Of a stretch of 8,161 bases of DNA, positions 1 through 6,146 are shown one piece after another (positions within the stretch are counted from its first letter, which is position 1; each line of letters opens with the position of its first letter). Below the pieces are notes generated by a model that saw nothing but the letters and a program-made list of their open reading frames with translations, ran no database searches and was not told where the DNA came from. Location: contig JAJXWL010000071.1 in assembly GCA_021781625.1 (NCBI GenBank), positions 1 to 8,161 of the forward strand, written 5' to 3'. Both the position numbers and the translations under genes were made by a program. This DNA is from a bacterium. Its GTDB lineage: Bacteria > Spirochaetota > Spirochaetia > JABEVK01.

Positions 1-396
1 TCCCCGTTTGTAGGGGATTACGACATGTTGCAACGACGGATGTAGTAATAAGGAACAAACACAGTTTCCGATGGTTCCCCGTTTGTAGGGGATTACGACT
101 ATACGTAGCCGGTGAGAATCCAAAGATCATAAATGGGTGTTTCCGATGGTTCCCCGTTTGTAGGGGATTACGACTCATCGGTAAAAGGTAGTCCTTCGGT
201 TATGGACATGTTTCCGATGGTTCCCCGTTTGTAGGGGATTACGACCGCAACCCGTCTCGTTGTATGTATACAAGATGGTCCCCTGTTTCCGATGGTTCCC
301 CGTTTGTAGGGGATTACGACTTCCGGTGCGTGGACCACACATTTGGTGTAGTCCTGATTAGTTTCCGATGGTTTCCCGTTTGTAGGGGATTATGAC
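1..396. CRISPR. CRISPR array, end section: 1 partial and 5 full repeats, 5 spacers
   Basis: A 36-nt direct repeat starts GTTTCCGATGG, has the core TCCCCGTTTGTAGGGGA (5-bp stem, 7-nt loop) and ends TTACGAC. Copies lie at 1-24 (cut by the window edge), 64-99, 139-174, 210-245, 285-320 and 361-396. All are identical except the last, which has C14 to T and C33 to T. Spacers are 25-63 (39 nt), 100-138 (39), 175-209 (35), 246-284 (39) and 321-360 (40), all different. The degenerate final repeat suggests the trailer end is on the right, with leader and cas genes off to the left. However, the reverse complement of the repeat ends in GGAAAC, close to the GAAAC 3' end that often marks the transcribed strand of type I/III repeats, so strand is left open. 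Type cannot be assigned without cas genes. The array itself is certain. Confidence 0.98.
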
Positions 397-434
397 TTGT
401 CCTGCTGGACTCGGTAAGTCACGGCAGAACTCTC

Positions 435-470
435 GTTTCAGAACCTTCTGAAAAACTAGGAAAGGATAAA
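435..470. repeat. Possible decayed CRISPR repeat beyond the array end
   Basis: This 36-nt stretch begins 38 nt after the last recognisable repeat, which is a normal spacer length for this array. Without gaps it matches the consensus at 17 of 36 positions: GTTTC (1-5), GA (7-8), TTC (12-14), TAGG (23-26) and three single positions. Ten of the first 14 bases agree. It would be a fossil repeat with a fossil spacer at 397-434. Similarity is low enough that chance is a real alternative. Confidence 0.35.
436..453. repeat. Perfect 8-bp inverted repeat with 2-nt centre
   Basis: TTTCAGAA and TTCTGAAA flank a central CC. It lies between the CRISPR terminus and the secreted-protein gene and overlaps the possible fossil repeat. 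There is no T-tract on either strand, so a terminator is unlikely. A protein-binding site is possible but nothing shows which protein. Confidence 0.45.
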
Positions 471-558
471 TCTTTGAAAAGGCGGGAATTTGTCCAGTAA
501 CCCTTACCCAGTGTAGTTTTCAGTAAATTTGTTCCCCTGGGCTGTCTCGGTAGTTAAT

Positions 559-587
559 TTGAAGCTTTTACTGTTTTTTGCTAGGCT
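559..587 (+). promoter_or_regulatory. Candidate sigma-70 promoter for the secreted-protein gene
   Basis: TTGAAG (559-564, 4 of 6 to TTGACA) is followed by a 17-nt T-rich spacer and TAGGCT (582-587, 3 of 6 to TATAAT). The expected transcription start near 594 gives a leader of about 40 nt before the ATG at 634. The -10 is poor, so this is only the best candidate in the 237-bp gap after the CRISPR array. Confidence 0.3.
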
Positions 588-633
588 TCGTCCGAGAATG
601 CGCTCCTGAAGTTTAGAAGTGAGGATCTTCGTG

Positions 634-1239
634 ATGAAATTCCAAGTAATCCTGTTGTTACTGATTTTGGGCTTTTGCACTGGTACCAGTCTTGAAGCAC
701 AAAACCTGCCTCGTTACATTTTGTCGGTTAACCCTTTCACCCTGCTTTCAGCGATTTCGGTTACACAATCAGCGCAAGGAAATGACACCACCCCAGCCGT
801 GGGCGCGGTGGGAATTGGAATGGTCCAAGACTCGAATCGTGAAGATATTCTGGGAGTAAGCTGGCTACCGGGGTTCTTTGATGTTGATTGGCAGTCTCGT
901 CATTATTTAGGGAAGGCCCCCTGGGGATTTTTTTGGCAGACCTATCTCTCTTTAGAATGGCTAGAAACCCGAACTTACAAAGATGCTTCTCAAGGGATGG
1001 TGATCTCTACGAGCACGGGCCAGTTGACTAATTTGTTGGGGGTGCGCCTGGGAGCGGGGATCGGTTACCGTTTTTGGTGGCAGACCTGGGGGCTTACTCC
1101 CCGATTGGGTATTAACTTGCCTGTTTTCTACCTCCTGGGGACAACGGGGTATTCCACACAAGATTTAGCCAGCCTGTATGGGTTAATGGCTTTTTTAAGG
1201 TGCTGGGAAGTTGGTTTAACGGTGGATTTACCTCTCTAA
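634..1239 (+). CDS. Small secreted protein, probable outer-membrane beta-barrel, function unknown
   Basis: The frame opens with GTG at 619, but the ATG at 634 is preferred: GAGGA at 621-625 sits 8 nt upstream, and the protein then starts directly with a signal peptide (MKF, then a hydrophobic run VILLLLILGF). Cleavage is plausible after Ala in 'SLEA|Q', giving a mature protein of about 180 residues. The cysteine in 'LGFC' follows Phe, which argues against a lipobox. The mature part alternates polar and hydrophobic/aromatic residues, is rich in Trp, Tyr and Gly, and has turns such as 'GAGIGYRFWW'. Together with the early 'SVNPFTLL' motif this resembles small spirochaete outer-membrane barrel proteins. 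The final residue is Leu, not the usual Phe. It stands alone on the plus strand. I recognise no named family; export is well supported, the barrel is an inference. Confidence 0.8.
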   Translation: MKFQVILLLLILGFCTGTSLEAQNLPRYILSVNPFTLLSAISVTQSAQGNDTTPAVGAVGIGMVQDSNREDILGVSWLPGFFDVDWQSRHYLGKAPWGFFWQTYLSLEWLETRTYKDASQGMVISTSTGQLTNLLGVRLGAGIGYRFWWQTWGLTPRLGINLPVFYLLGTTGYSTQDLASLYGLMAFLRCWEVGLTVDLPL

Positions 1240-1297
1240 ATTGAAAGAATTTGTGAATACAGCCCCGATGGGTATCTAGTTCTGCGGAAGTGCCTTC

Positions 1298-1328
1298 TAG
1301 GGCTCCGACCGTCAGGTCCAGAGCCCTA
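1298..1328. terminator. Hairpin between convergent genes, possible bidirectional terminator
   Basis: TAGGGCTC (1298-1305) pairs with GAGCCCTA (1321-1328). An inner stem GACC/GGTC closes a GTCA loop, with a small internal loop at 1306 and 1319-1320. It lies 59 nt after the plus-strand stop and 11 nt after the minus-strand stop. Neither side has a T-tract, so it may be an RNA-stabilising 3' hairpin or a Rho-assisted end instead of a classical intrinsic terminator. Confidence 0.45.
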
Positions 1329-1338
1329 ACTCATGTTT

Positions 1339-1710
1339 CTAGTCTTGCGGGTCTTTATCTTTCCTTTCAAGGTAGCTTTTGAAAGCTTGTTCCCCTTCTT
1401 GCTTCCAAAAGTCATGGTAGTTTCGCCATTCTTCACGCCCCCAGCCTGGGCGACCCCAAGGACCAAAGGCGTGCCGATGTTGGCGATGACCTCCTAAGCC
1501 AAACAAGATTTTAGCTAAAACTAGTAAGGCCATGGCCTGGAAAAACGTCAAGGATTTCCACCCCATCACAGCGGGAACAACCAAGTTCCACAACCACTGG
1601 GTCAAAGCAGAAAATACGATCAAAGCTACGACGACGAGAACTGTGATGCCCAGGCCCATGGCTACCCGGCGGCCGGGGGTCATGGATGGGCGACGAAATA
1701 ATGAATGCAT
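1339..1710 (-). CDS. Two-helix small membrane protein, probable partner of the upstream sigma factor
   Basis: This 123-residue protein starts at the ATG at 1710: AAGGAG at 1722-1717 is spaced 6 nt from it, whereas a TTG two codons upstream lies inside the spacer. It has a basic N-terminus (FRRPSMTPGRR), a first membrane helix at about residues 16-36, and a short loop with 'QWLWNLVVPAVMG'. A second helix follows at about 54-72 ('FFQAMALLVLAKILFG'), then a His/Arg cluster (HRQHRH, 75-80), a Trp/Gly-rich stretch and a charged C-terminus. The pattern 'LWN..P...G.....FQA..LL.L.KILFG' recalls small proteins often encoded beside ECF sigma genes in Gram-negative bacteria (from memory). The gene starts 14 nt after the sigma stop, so the two are almost certainly cotranscribed. 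An anti-sigma or sensory role is inferred from position only; no known anti-sigma domain is visible. The His cluster could bind metal. Confidence 0.85.
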   Translation of the reverse strand: MHSLFRRPSMTPGRRVAMGLGITVLVVVALIVFSALTQWLWNLVVPAVMGWKSLTFFQAMALLVLAKILFGLGGHRQHRHAFGPWGRPGWGREEWRNYHDFWKQEGEQAFKSYLERKDKDPQD

Positions 1711-1724
1711 ACTCAACTCCTTGC

Positions 1725-2243
1725 TTAAAAAAGCTTATGAATTTTCTTGCGCAAAGCTTTAACAGCCCTGTATTTTCGGGAGAGAAGGGTTCCTATGGAC
1801 TCGTCCCACAAGTCGGCGAGTTCCTCAAATTTCCAGCCTTCTATCTCGGTGGCGATCAAGACAGCCTGTTGAGCTGTGGGCAACTCAGCGATTGCCGACC
1901 AGAGGGCTTTGACCCGTTCTTTCTGTTCAAACGAGGTAGCCTGGTCGGCTTGGGTATCGGCGATAAGCTGGGCCCAAGCCTCGGTGAGTTCTTGTTCTTG
2001 GTAGGCCTTTCGGCGAAGCCAGTCCCGAACTCGATTGGCAAGAGCGGTGTAAACATAACCCGCCAAGTTCTCGATAGGGTCAAGGTCAGCTTCCCACAAT
2101 TTGACAAAGACATCTTGGACTAAATCCTCGGCCTCGGTCTTACGACGTAACCGGCTCTTCACGTTGCGGATGAGGGCGCCTCTCTCGTTTTGGTAAAGGG
2201 CGGTCAGTTGTTGATGAGGGTTCAGGTCTGTGGTTTTGCGCAT
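1725..2243 (-). CDS. ECF-type RNA polymerase sigma factor
   Basis: It directs RNA polymerase to a specific promoter set. Counting from the ATG at 2243 (172 residues), region 2 spans about 17-80 with the core-binding motif 'AEDLVQDVFVKLWE' and the -10-recognition helix 'NLAGYVYTALANRVRDWLRR'. Region 4 spans about 115-167, with 'AIAELPTAQQAVLIATEIEG' and then the helix-turn-helix 'FEELADLWDESIGTLLSRKYRAV' split around residue 150. Regions 1 and 3 are absent, as in ECF factors. A GTG at 2282 would add 13 residues unlike the family; neither start has a clear Shine-Dalgarno sequence, so the start is uncertain. It lies downstream of the U32 gene with no terminator between, and directly upstream of a small membrane protein. 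No obvious ECF-type self-recognised promoter is visible nearby. The signal it responds to is unknown. Confidence 0.93.
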   Translation of the reverse strand: MRKTTDLNPHQQLTALYQNERGALIRNVKSRLRRKTEAEDLVQDVFVKLWEADLDPIENLAGYVYTALANRVRDWLRRKAYQEQELTEAWAQLIADTQADQATSFEQKERVKALWSAIAELPTAQQAVLIATEIEGWKFEELADLWDESIGTLLSRKYRAVKALRKKIHKLF

Positions 2244-2312
2244 TCCATATAAAGGACGACTGAGATAGCCGTTTATTGCCACAATTTTTCATTTTTTTCA
2301 AAAAGAGAAGAT

Positions 2313-3572
2313 TTAACCGTTTTCTGCGGCAGAAGGTTCTAAGAGGATGCCAAATTCTTCCAGTATCGGTTGAGGGAACTCGGGACACCTCAGGGTAAAG
2401 CGTTCCCCGATGCGTACCATGGACCGACGCTCGTCCTCAACCCATAGTTCATAAGCCGTCAGCCTTTGGTCGGGGCGTTGGGGATTTAACACGATCAAAG
2501 GTTGTCCTTCTCGAAGGGTATTCAAAGCACGGCACCAGGCTTGCCCCGCCTCAACAGTTTCCACCAGCCCTAACAGACGCCTGTCTTGAAGTCCATTTCG
2601 ATGGGGCTGTCCCCTCAGCTGGCCGTCAGCATCAGATTTTCGATCAGATTGAAAATAAAAACCGGTGGTGTATTCCCGGCGGCTGAGGAGGTCAAGTTCT
2701 GCCAAAACGGAATCGTCAGGGGGGAGCCCTGAAACAGCACGGTCCAAGGCATGGCGGTAGACACGGCTGACAGCGGCGGCATACCAGGCGCTTTTCATCC
2801 GCCCTTCGACTTTAAACGACGTGACCCCCGCGTCCAGCATTTCTTTGAGGTGACGAGCCATGTTCAGGTCACGCGAGCTGAGGATCGAAGTCCCGTAGTC
2901 CTCTTGCTCTATCGGAAAATATTCTCCCGGCCGGGATTGTTCGGTTAAGGCAAACTCCCAACGGCACACCTGAGAACAATCCCCCCGATTGGCATCGCGG
3001 GCATGGCCAGCTGCCGAATGCTCGGTAGCAAAATAGTTAGATAACAAACAACGACCTGAATAGCTAATGCACATGGCGCCATGAACAAAGGCTTCAAGTT
3101 CTAAGCTGACCGAGTCCCGAAGGGCGCGGATCGCGTCTAAAGAAAGCTCACGGGCCAGGACAAGCCGCTGAACACCCAGCCGTTCATAAAAGCGGGCTGT
3201 CCACGAATTGGTAACATTGGCTTGAGTGCTGACATGAACCGGCCAGTCTGGGTAATTTGTTCTTACCCAATCCAGAACGCCTAAGTCCGCCACGATCACC
3301 CCATCGAAGGGTAACGAACCAGCTTCACGCATAAATTCTTGTAGAGTAGGTAAATCTTCATCATGGGCCACCAAATTCGCAGCAAGGTAGACGCGCTTTC
3401 CTCGTTGGTGGGCCCAAGTCAGGCCCTCAGAAAAATCTTCGAGGCTGAATTGGTCGGCTCGAGCTCGAAGTGAAAACCTTGGGGCTCCGACGTAGGCTGC
3501 GTCAGCTCCATAGGCAAAAGCGTACTTGAGTTTTTCTAAGTTGCCTGCGGGGGACAACAGTTCGGGGGACAT
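2313..3572 (-). CDS. trhP: U32-family protein, tRNA 5-hydroxyuridine (ho5U34) synthesis, TrhP/YegQ-like
   Basis: Members of this branch of peptidase family U32 hydroxylate uridine 34 of certain tRNAs, using prephenate-derived metabolism; a true peptidase role is doubtful. Counting from the ATG at 3572 (419 residues), it opens with the family's usual N-terminus 'PELLSPAGNLEKLK..', followed by 'YGADAAYVG'. The U32 signature is at 160-178 (E160, H164, G165, C168, G173, C175). 'RGDCSQVCRW' adds C199 and C203, so four cysteines could hold an Fe-S cluster. 'FKVEGRMKS' lies at 253-260, and a C-terminal beta domain covers about 331-419. Length fits the family. The frame stays open to a GTG at 3611, but that start has no Shine-Dalgarno sequence and adds 13 non-conserved residues. 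It leads an operon with the sigma factor. The family is certain; TrhP over another U32 subgroup is likely but not proven. Confidence 0.93.
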   Translation of the reverse strand: MSPELLSPAGNLEKLKYAFAYGADAAYVGAPRFSLRARADQFSLEDFSEGLTWAHQRGKRVYLAANLVAHDEDLPTLQEFMREAGSLPFDGVIVADLGVLDWVRTNYPDWPVHVSTQANVTNSWTARFYERLGVQRLVLARELSLDAIRALRDSVSLELEAFVHGAMCISYSGRCLLSNYFATEHSAAGHARDANRGDCSQVCRWEFALTEQSRPGEYFPIEQEDYGTSILSSRDLNMARHLKEMLDAGVTSFKVEGRMKSAWYAAAVSRVYRHALDRAVSGLPPDDSVLAELDLLSRREYTTGFYFQSDRKSDADGQLRGQPHRNGLQDRRLLGLVETVEAGQAWCRALNTLREGQPLIVLNPQRPDQRLTAYELWVEDERRSMVRIGERFTLRCPEFPQPILEEFGILLEPSAAENG

Positions 3573-3578
3573 TAAACG

Positions 3579-3596
3579 AGAGGGTTTCACCCCTCT
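3579..3596. promoter_or_regulatory. Inverted repeat just upstream of the U32 start, possible operator
   Basis: On the minus strand AGAGGG, a 6-nt GTGAAA centre and CCCTCT form perfect 6-bp arms. It ends 6 nt before the ATG at 3572 and directly follows the candidate -10 (3602-3597). With a start site near 3590 the left arm would be mostly untranscribed, which favours a DNA operator over an RNA hairpin. Confidence 0.4.
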
Positions 3597-3625
3597 ACCG
3601 TATGCGGACACTGTTTTTACGTCAA
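3597..3625 (-). promoter_or_regulatory. Candidate sigma-70 promoter of the U32-sigma-membrane protein operon
   Basis: On the minus strand TTGACG (3625-3620, 5 of 6 to consensus) is followed by a 17-nt spacer and TACGGT (3602-3597, which keeps the TA....T positions). It starts 5 bp after the terminator of the preceding unit, which is where a promoter is needed. It would put the start site near 3590 and favours the ATG at 3572. Confidence 0.45.
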
Positions 3626-3630
3626 GGTAT

Positions 3631-3655
3631 AAAAAAAGCCCCCAAAGGGGGCTTT
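3631..3655 (-). terminator. Strong intrinsic terminator after the ABC ATPase gene
   Basis: On the minus strand AAAGCCCCC, a TTT loop and GGGGGCTTT form a 9-bp stem that runs into seven consecutive T (3637-3631). It lies 38 nt past the ATPase stop and separates that unit from the U32 operon. On the plus strand only three T follow, so it works mainly for minus-strand transcripts. Confidence 0.92.
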
Positions 3656-3693
3656 AAGATCGACGATTAGAACTTTAAGCTATCAATAAAAGC

Positions 3694-4815
3694 TTAAAGG
3701 GTGCGGGCGGCTTCTTCGTTGAACATAATGGCCTTTTCGGTCTCCATGTCAAAGAAGTGAGCCTTTTCGAGGTTGGGAACAAAGTGAGCGACATCACCAA
3801 CGTGGAACTGGAAGTTGGGGTCAACGGTCGCCACCATTTGATGGTTTTGTGTTCCGACATAGAGGTGAATTTCGGCTCCCAGGGGTTCGACAACTTCAAT
3901 GTTGGTGCTCATGTCATTCTTGGAACCAGCTTGGGGCTGGTACATGAGGTTCTCGGGGCGAATACCGAAAAGAACTTGCTTACCAACATAAGGGCGAAGA
4001 CCCTGTTCTTGGGCTCCTTCAACGGTTAAGCTGAATGAACCTTCTTCTAAGGTTACTTTGCCGTTCTTGTCGACCACGTTGACTGTGAGGATGTTCATGG
4101 GAGGAGACCCGATGAAACCGGCAACAAAGCGATTGACGGGGTGGTTGTACAGACCCAGAGGGGTACCAATTTGCTGAATCAGACCGTCTTTGAGCACGAC
4201 AATCTTGTCACCCATGGTCATAGCCTCGACCTGGTCGTGGGTAACGTAAATCATGGTCGCTTGAAGGCGGGTGTGCAGAGCGGAAATTTCAGCTCGCATC
4301 TGAACACGGAGCTTGGCATCCAGGTTGGACAACGGTTCGTCAAACAAGAAGACTTTAGGTTTACGGACAATGGCACGACCTACCGCAACACGCTGACGCT
4401 GACCACCGGACAAAGCCTTGGGTTTGCGGTCCAATAAGGCTTCAATATCCAGGATCTGAGCCGCTTCTTTGACGCGGTTTTGGATTTCTTGTTGAGGGTA
4501 CTTGCGGATGCGAAGACCAAAGGCCATGTTTTCAAACACGGTCATGTGAGGGTACAAGGCGTAGTTCTGGAATACCATGGCAATGTCGCGATCTTTCGGA
4601 GCTAGGTCATTGACGACCTTGCCGTCGATGTATAGCTCACCGCCGGAAATATCTTCCAGACCTGCAATCATACGCAGAGTGGTGGTTTTGCCGCAGCCAG
4701 ACGGTCCGACAAAGACGCAGAATTCTTTGTCGTTAATGTGAATATTCACACTGTCGACAGCTTTGACATCACCTTCATAAAGCTTGGTAATGTTCTTTAG
4801 AACGACTTCAGCCAT
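3694..4815 (-). CDS. ugpC: ABC sugar transporter ATP-binding protein, UgpC/MalK/MsmX family
   Basis: This is the cytoplasmic ATPase that powers uptake of sugars or glycerol-3-phosphate-like solutes through a binding-protein-dependent ABC importer. All motifs are intact: Walker A 'GPSGCGKTT' (37-45), Q-loop Q83 in 'VFQNYALYPH', signature 'LSGGQRQRV' (135-143), Walker B 'VFLFDEP' with D159/E160, D-loop 'SNLD' and H-loop H193. Residues from about 240 to 373 form the extra MalK-type regulatory domain, including 'FGIRPENL'. The length of 373 matches the family. The start has GGAGG (4826-4822), 6 nt before the ATG. The gene has its own promoter and ends at a strong terminator. It follows a solute-binding lipoprotein gene by 104 bp, but no permeases are nearby, so it may serve several transporters, as MsmX does in Bacillus. 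The family is sure; the symbol is only a family label. Confidence 0.96.
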   Translation of the reverse strand: MAEVVLKNITKLYEGDVKAVDSVNIHINDKEFCVFVGPSGCGKTTTLRMIAGLEDISGGELYIDGKVVNDLAPKDRDIAMVFQNYALYPHMTVFENMAFGLRIRKYPQQEIQNRVKEAAQILDIEALLDRKPKALSGGQRQRVAVGRAIVRKPKVFLFDEPLSNLDAKLRVQMRAEISALHTRLQATMIYVTHDQVEAMTMGDKIVVLKDGLIQQIGTPLGLYNHPVNRFVAGFIGSPPMNILTVNVVDKNGKVTLEEGSFSLTVEGAQEQGLRPYVGKQVLFGIRPENLMYQPQAGSKNDMSTNIEVVEPLGAEIHLYVGTQNHQMVATVDPNFQFHVGDVAHFVPNLEKAHFFDMETEKAIMFNEEAARTL

Positions 4816-4848
4816 TCGAGGCCTCCATTGAGGTTAGTTTAGAGTTTC

Positions 4849-4877
4849 ATTTTGGGGGCAAACCAGCAATCTGTCAA
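4849..4877 (-). promoter_or_regulatory. Sigma-70 promoter for the ABC ATPase gene
   Basis: On the minus strand a perfect TTGACA (4877-4872) is followed by a 17-nt spacer and CAAAAT (4854-4849, 4 of 6). The start site near 4842 gives a leader of about 27 nt that contains the GGAGG ribosome site. This lets the ATPase be expressed apart from the upstream genes, although no terminator blocks read-through from them. Confidence 0.65.
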
Positions 4878-4919
4878 CGCCCAAGGCGCAAAGGTCAGAC
4901 ACCGGAAATCTCGTAGCGG

Positions 4920-6146
4920 CTATTGCGGCGCTGACTCGCGGTACCAGCGCTCCACTTCATCACTGAGCTGTGCTTTTTGCTCGCCTAAGAGCTGTTGATT
5001 GAGCCACGGCGTTAGGACTTTCTTTTTGAGTTCATTCCACTCAAGGGGACGTACCGGAGGGAAGGTAATTAACGCCGGGGGAGGAACGCGTCCTGTCAAC
5101 TCGGGGTAAGCCTGGGGTAGAATATCTTCGTTCACCTTGACTAAAGAATCTAGACCAGTCGCTAGTCCAAAGCCTCTGGTGTCTTGAGTATGGGTCTCGG
5201 CGACAAGCTCTTTTTGGGTTTTTTCTTGAAAATACCAAGTCAAAAAGGCTTGTGCGGCCGCTCGGGTCACCGCACTAGAGGGGATTCCCGCCCAAACGAT
5301 ATCATCCAGGGCCGGAATGCCGTGTCCATTGTCCGGGTAGCGAAACTCCAACCCCTGCCGTTCGTAGGTAGGTAAACTCAAAAAGCTTTTGAGACTAGAC
5401 GCTGTAAATAATTCACGGCCTTCTTGAAGCATTTGCAAGGGGTTGCTTTCTTGGTACTTTCGCGTAAAATCTTTTTCTTGGGCAGGGTCTAACCCTTGAA
5501 TCCAAGTTTGCAAGTTATGTACCCCCGCACTGAGCCGCTCTTGATCCCAGGCTAGGCGATTACGAAAGTCTTCACCAAAGGACACCCCTTCGGCTTCCAG
5601 AGCAGAAAGGGCAAAGCTTTCCCAACGCGGCGAAAAGGCAAACCGGTTGAAACCAGGGGGGGCCGAAGTGTTAAAAGACTTACTGTCGTGTTGAACGGCT
5701 GAAAACGAGAGGATCAAGCCGTCTGGATTCTCTAAAGCTCCCCGGCGAAAAACCAAGATAGGGAGGTCAAAACTTAAAGGAATTAAGAGCGGCGTATCCC
5801 CATCAGAGCCAGAAGCCAAGAGGGAGGGATAAAATTGCGCTTTAGTGATTCCCCCCCGTTCAAAGAGGAAGGACATGGACGTCAGGGTACTTCTGACTTC
5901 TTTGCTGTTGAGTCCGCTGGCAATAACGAGGTCTGCCTTCGGCCCCGTCGCCAGCAACTGACGGGCTGGGTGAGCTTGATACTCTACCAGGATTTGCCAT
6001 TGTTTTTGTTCACCGTTAAATTTTTCGACATAGCCAGCAACCTCGGGGACGTTTGTCCATAAGGTCGAAACATGGGTCGAAGCTTGGCAGGAGGTGGCCA
6101 AAATCAGGACCGTCCCTCCCAAGAGCCATAGCCCGGGGTGTTTCAT
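4920..6146 (-). CDS. Extracellular solute-binding lipoprotein (ABC transporter, family 1-like)
   Basis: This 408-residue protein appears to be a membrane-anchored periplasmic binding protein. The N-terminus is a lipoprotein signal: MKH, a hydrophobic stretch, then 'LILATSC' with C20 as the lipidated residue. Ala instead of Leu at -3 is loose by E. coli standards but accepted in spirochaetes. Further cues are 'KADLVIASG', 'PLSFDLPILVFRRG' (like the cross-lobe segment of family 1 binding proteins) and a C-terminal 'AAAQAFLTWYFQEKTQKELVAE' helix typical of the family. The start ATG overlaps the aminotransferase stop as ATGA and has no Shine-Dalgarno sequence, so translation probably depends on reinitiation. 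The ATPase gene follows 104 bp downstream. The ligand cannot be read from the sequence, and the absence of permease genes leaves transport unproven; a sensing or orphan role is possible. Confidence 0.85.
   Translation of the reverse strand: MKHPGLWLLGGTVLILATSCQASTHVSTLWTNVPEVAGYVEKFNGEQKQWQILVEYQAHPARQLLATGPKADLVIASGLNSKEVRSTLTSMSFLFERGGITKAQFYPSLLASGSDGDTPLLIPLSFDLPILVFRRGALENPDGLILSFSAVQHDSKSFNTSAPPGFNRFAFSPRWESFALSALEAEGVSFGEDFRNRLAWDQERLSAGVHNLQTWIQGLDPAQEKDFTRKYQESNPLQMLQEGRELFTASSLKSFLSLPTYERQGLEFRYPDNGHGIPALDDIVWAGIPSSAVTRAAAQAFLTWYFQEKTQKELVAETHTQDTRGFGLATGLDSLVKVNEDILPQAYPELTGRVPPPALITFPPVRPLEWNELKKKVLTPWLNQQLLGEQKAQLSDEVERWYRESAPQ

Noticed and set aside
521..556. Second possible fossil repeat, because GTTCCCC at 531-537 matches the CRISPR repeat
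   Set aside because: Only about 12 of 36 positions match in register, and the spacing from 470 (50 nt) does not fit the array.
961..1161. Minus-strand open frame inside the secreted-protein gene
   Set aside because: Shadow of a gene with a better start and a signal peptide; low-complexity Pro/Arg-rich translation.
1532..1762. Plus-strand open frame of 76 codons
   Set aside because: Antisense to the small membrane protein and the end of the sigma gene; no ribosome site and composition of a shadow frame.
1686..2123. Plus-strand open frame of 145 codons
   Set aside because: It lies antisense to the clear sigma-factor gene, has no ribosome site, and its translation shows no family features.
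2283..2312. AT-rich gap between the U32 and sigma genes as a terminator
   Set aside because: It has A and T runs but no GC-rich hairpin before them.
3572..3611. GTG start at 3611 for the U32 protein
   Set aside because: It has no Shine-Dalgarno sequence, lies within the candidate promoter spacer, and adds residues not typical of the family.
3757..4437. Two plus-strand frames (3757-4029 and 4141-4437) across the ABC ATPase gene
   Set aside because: Antisense to a full-length ATPase with all motifs intact; no ribosome sites.
4861..4900. Possible terminator between the lipoprotein and ATPase genes (CGCC-TTG-GGCG)
   Set aside because: The stem is only 4 bp and no T-tract follows; it overlaps the approach to a good promoter.
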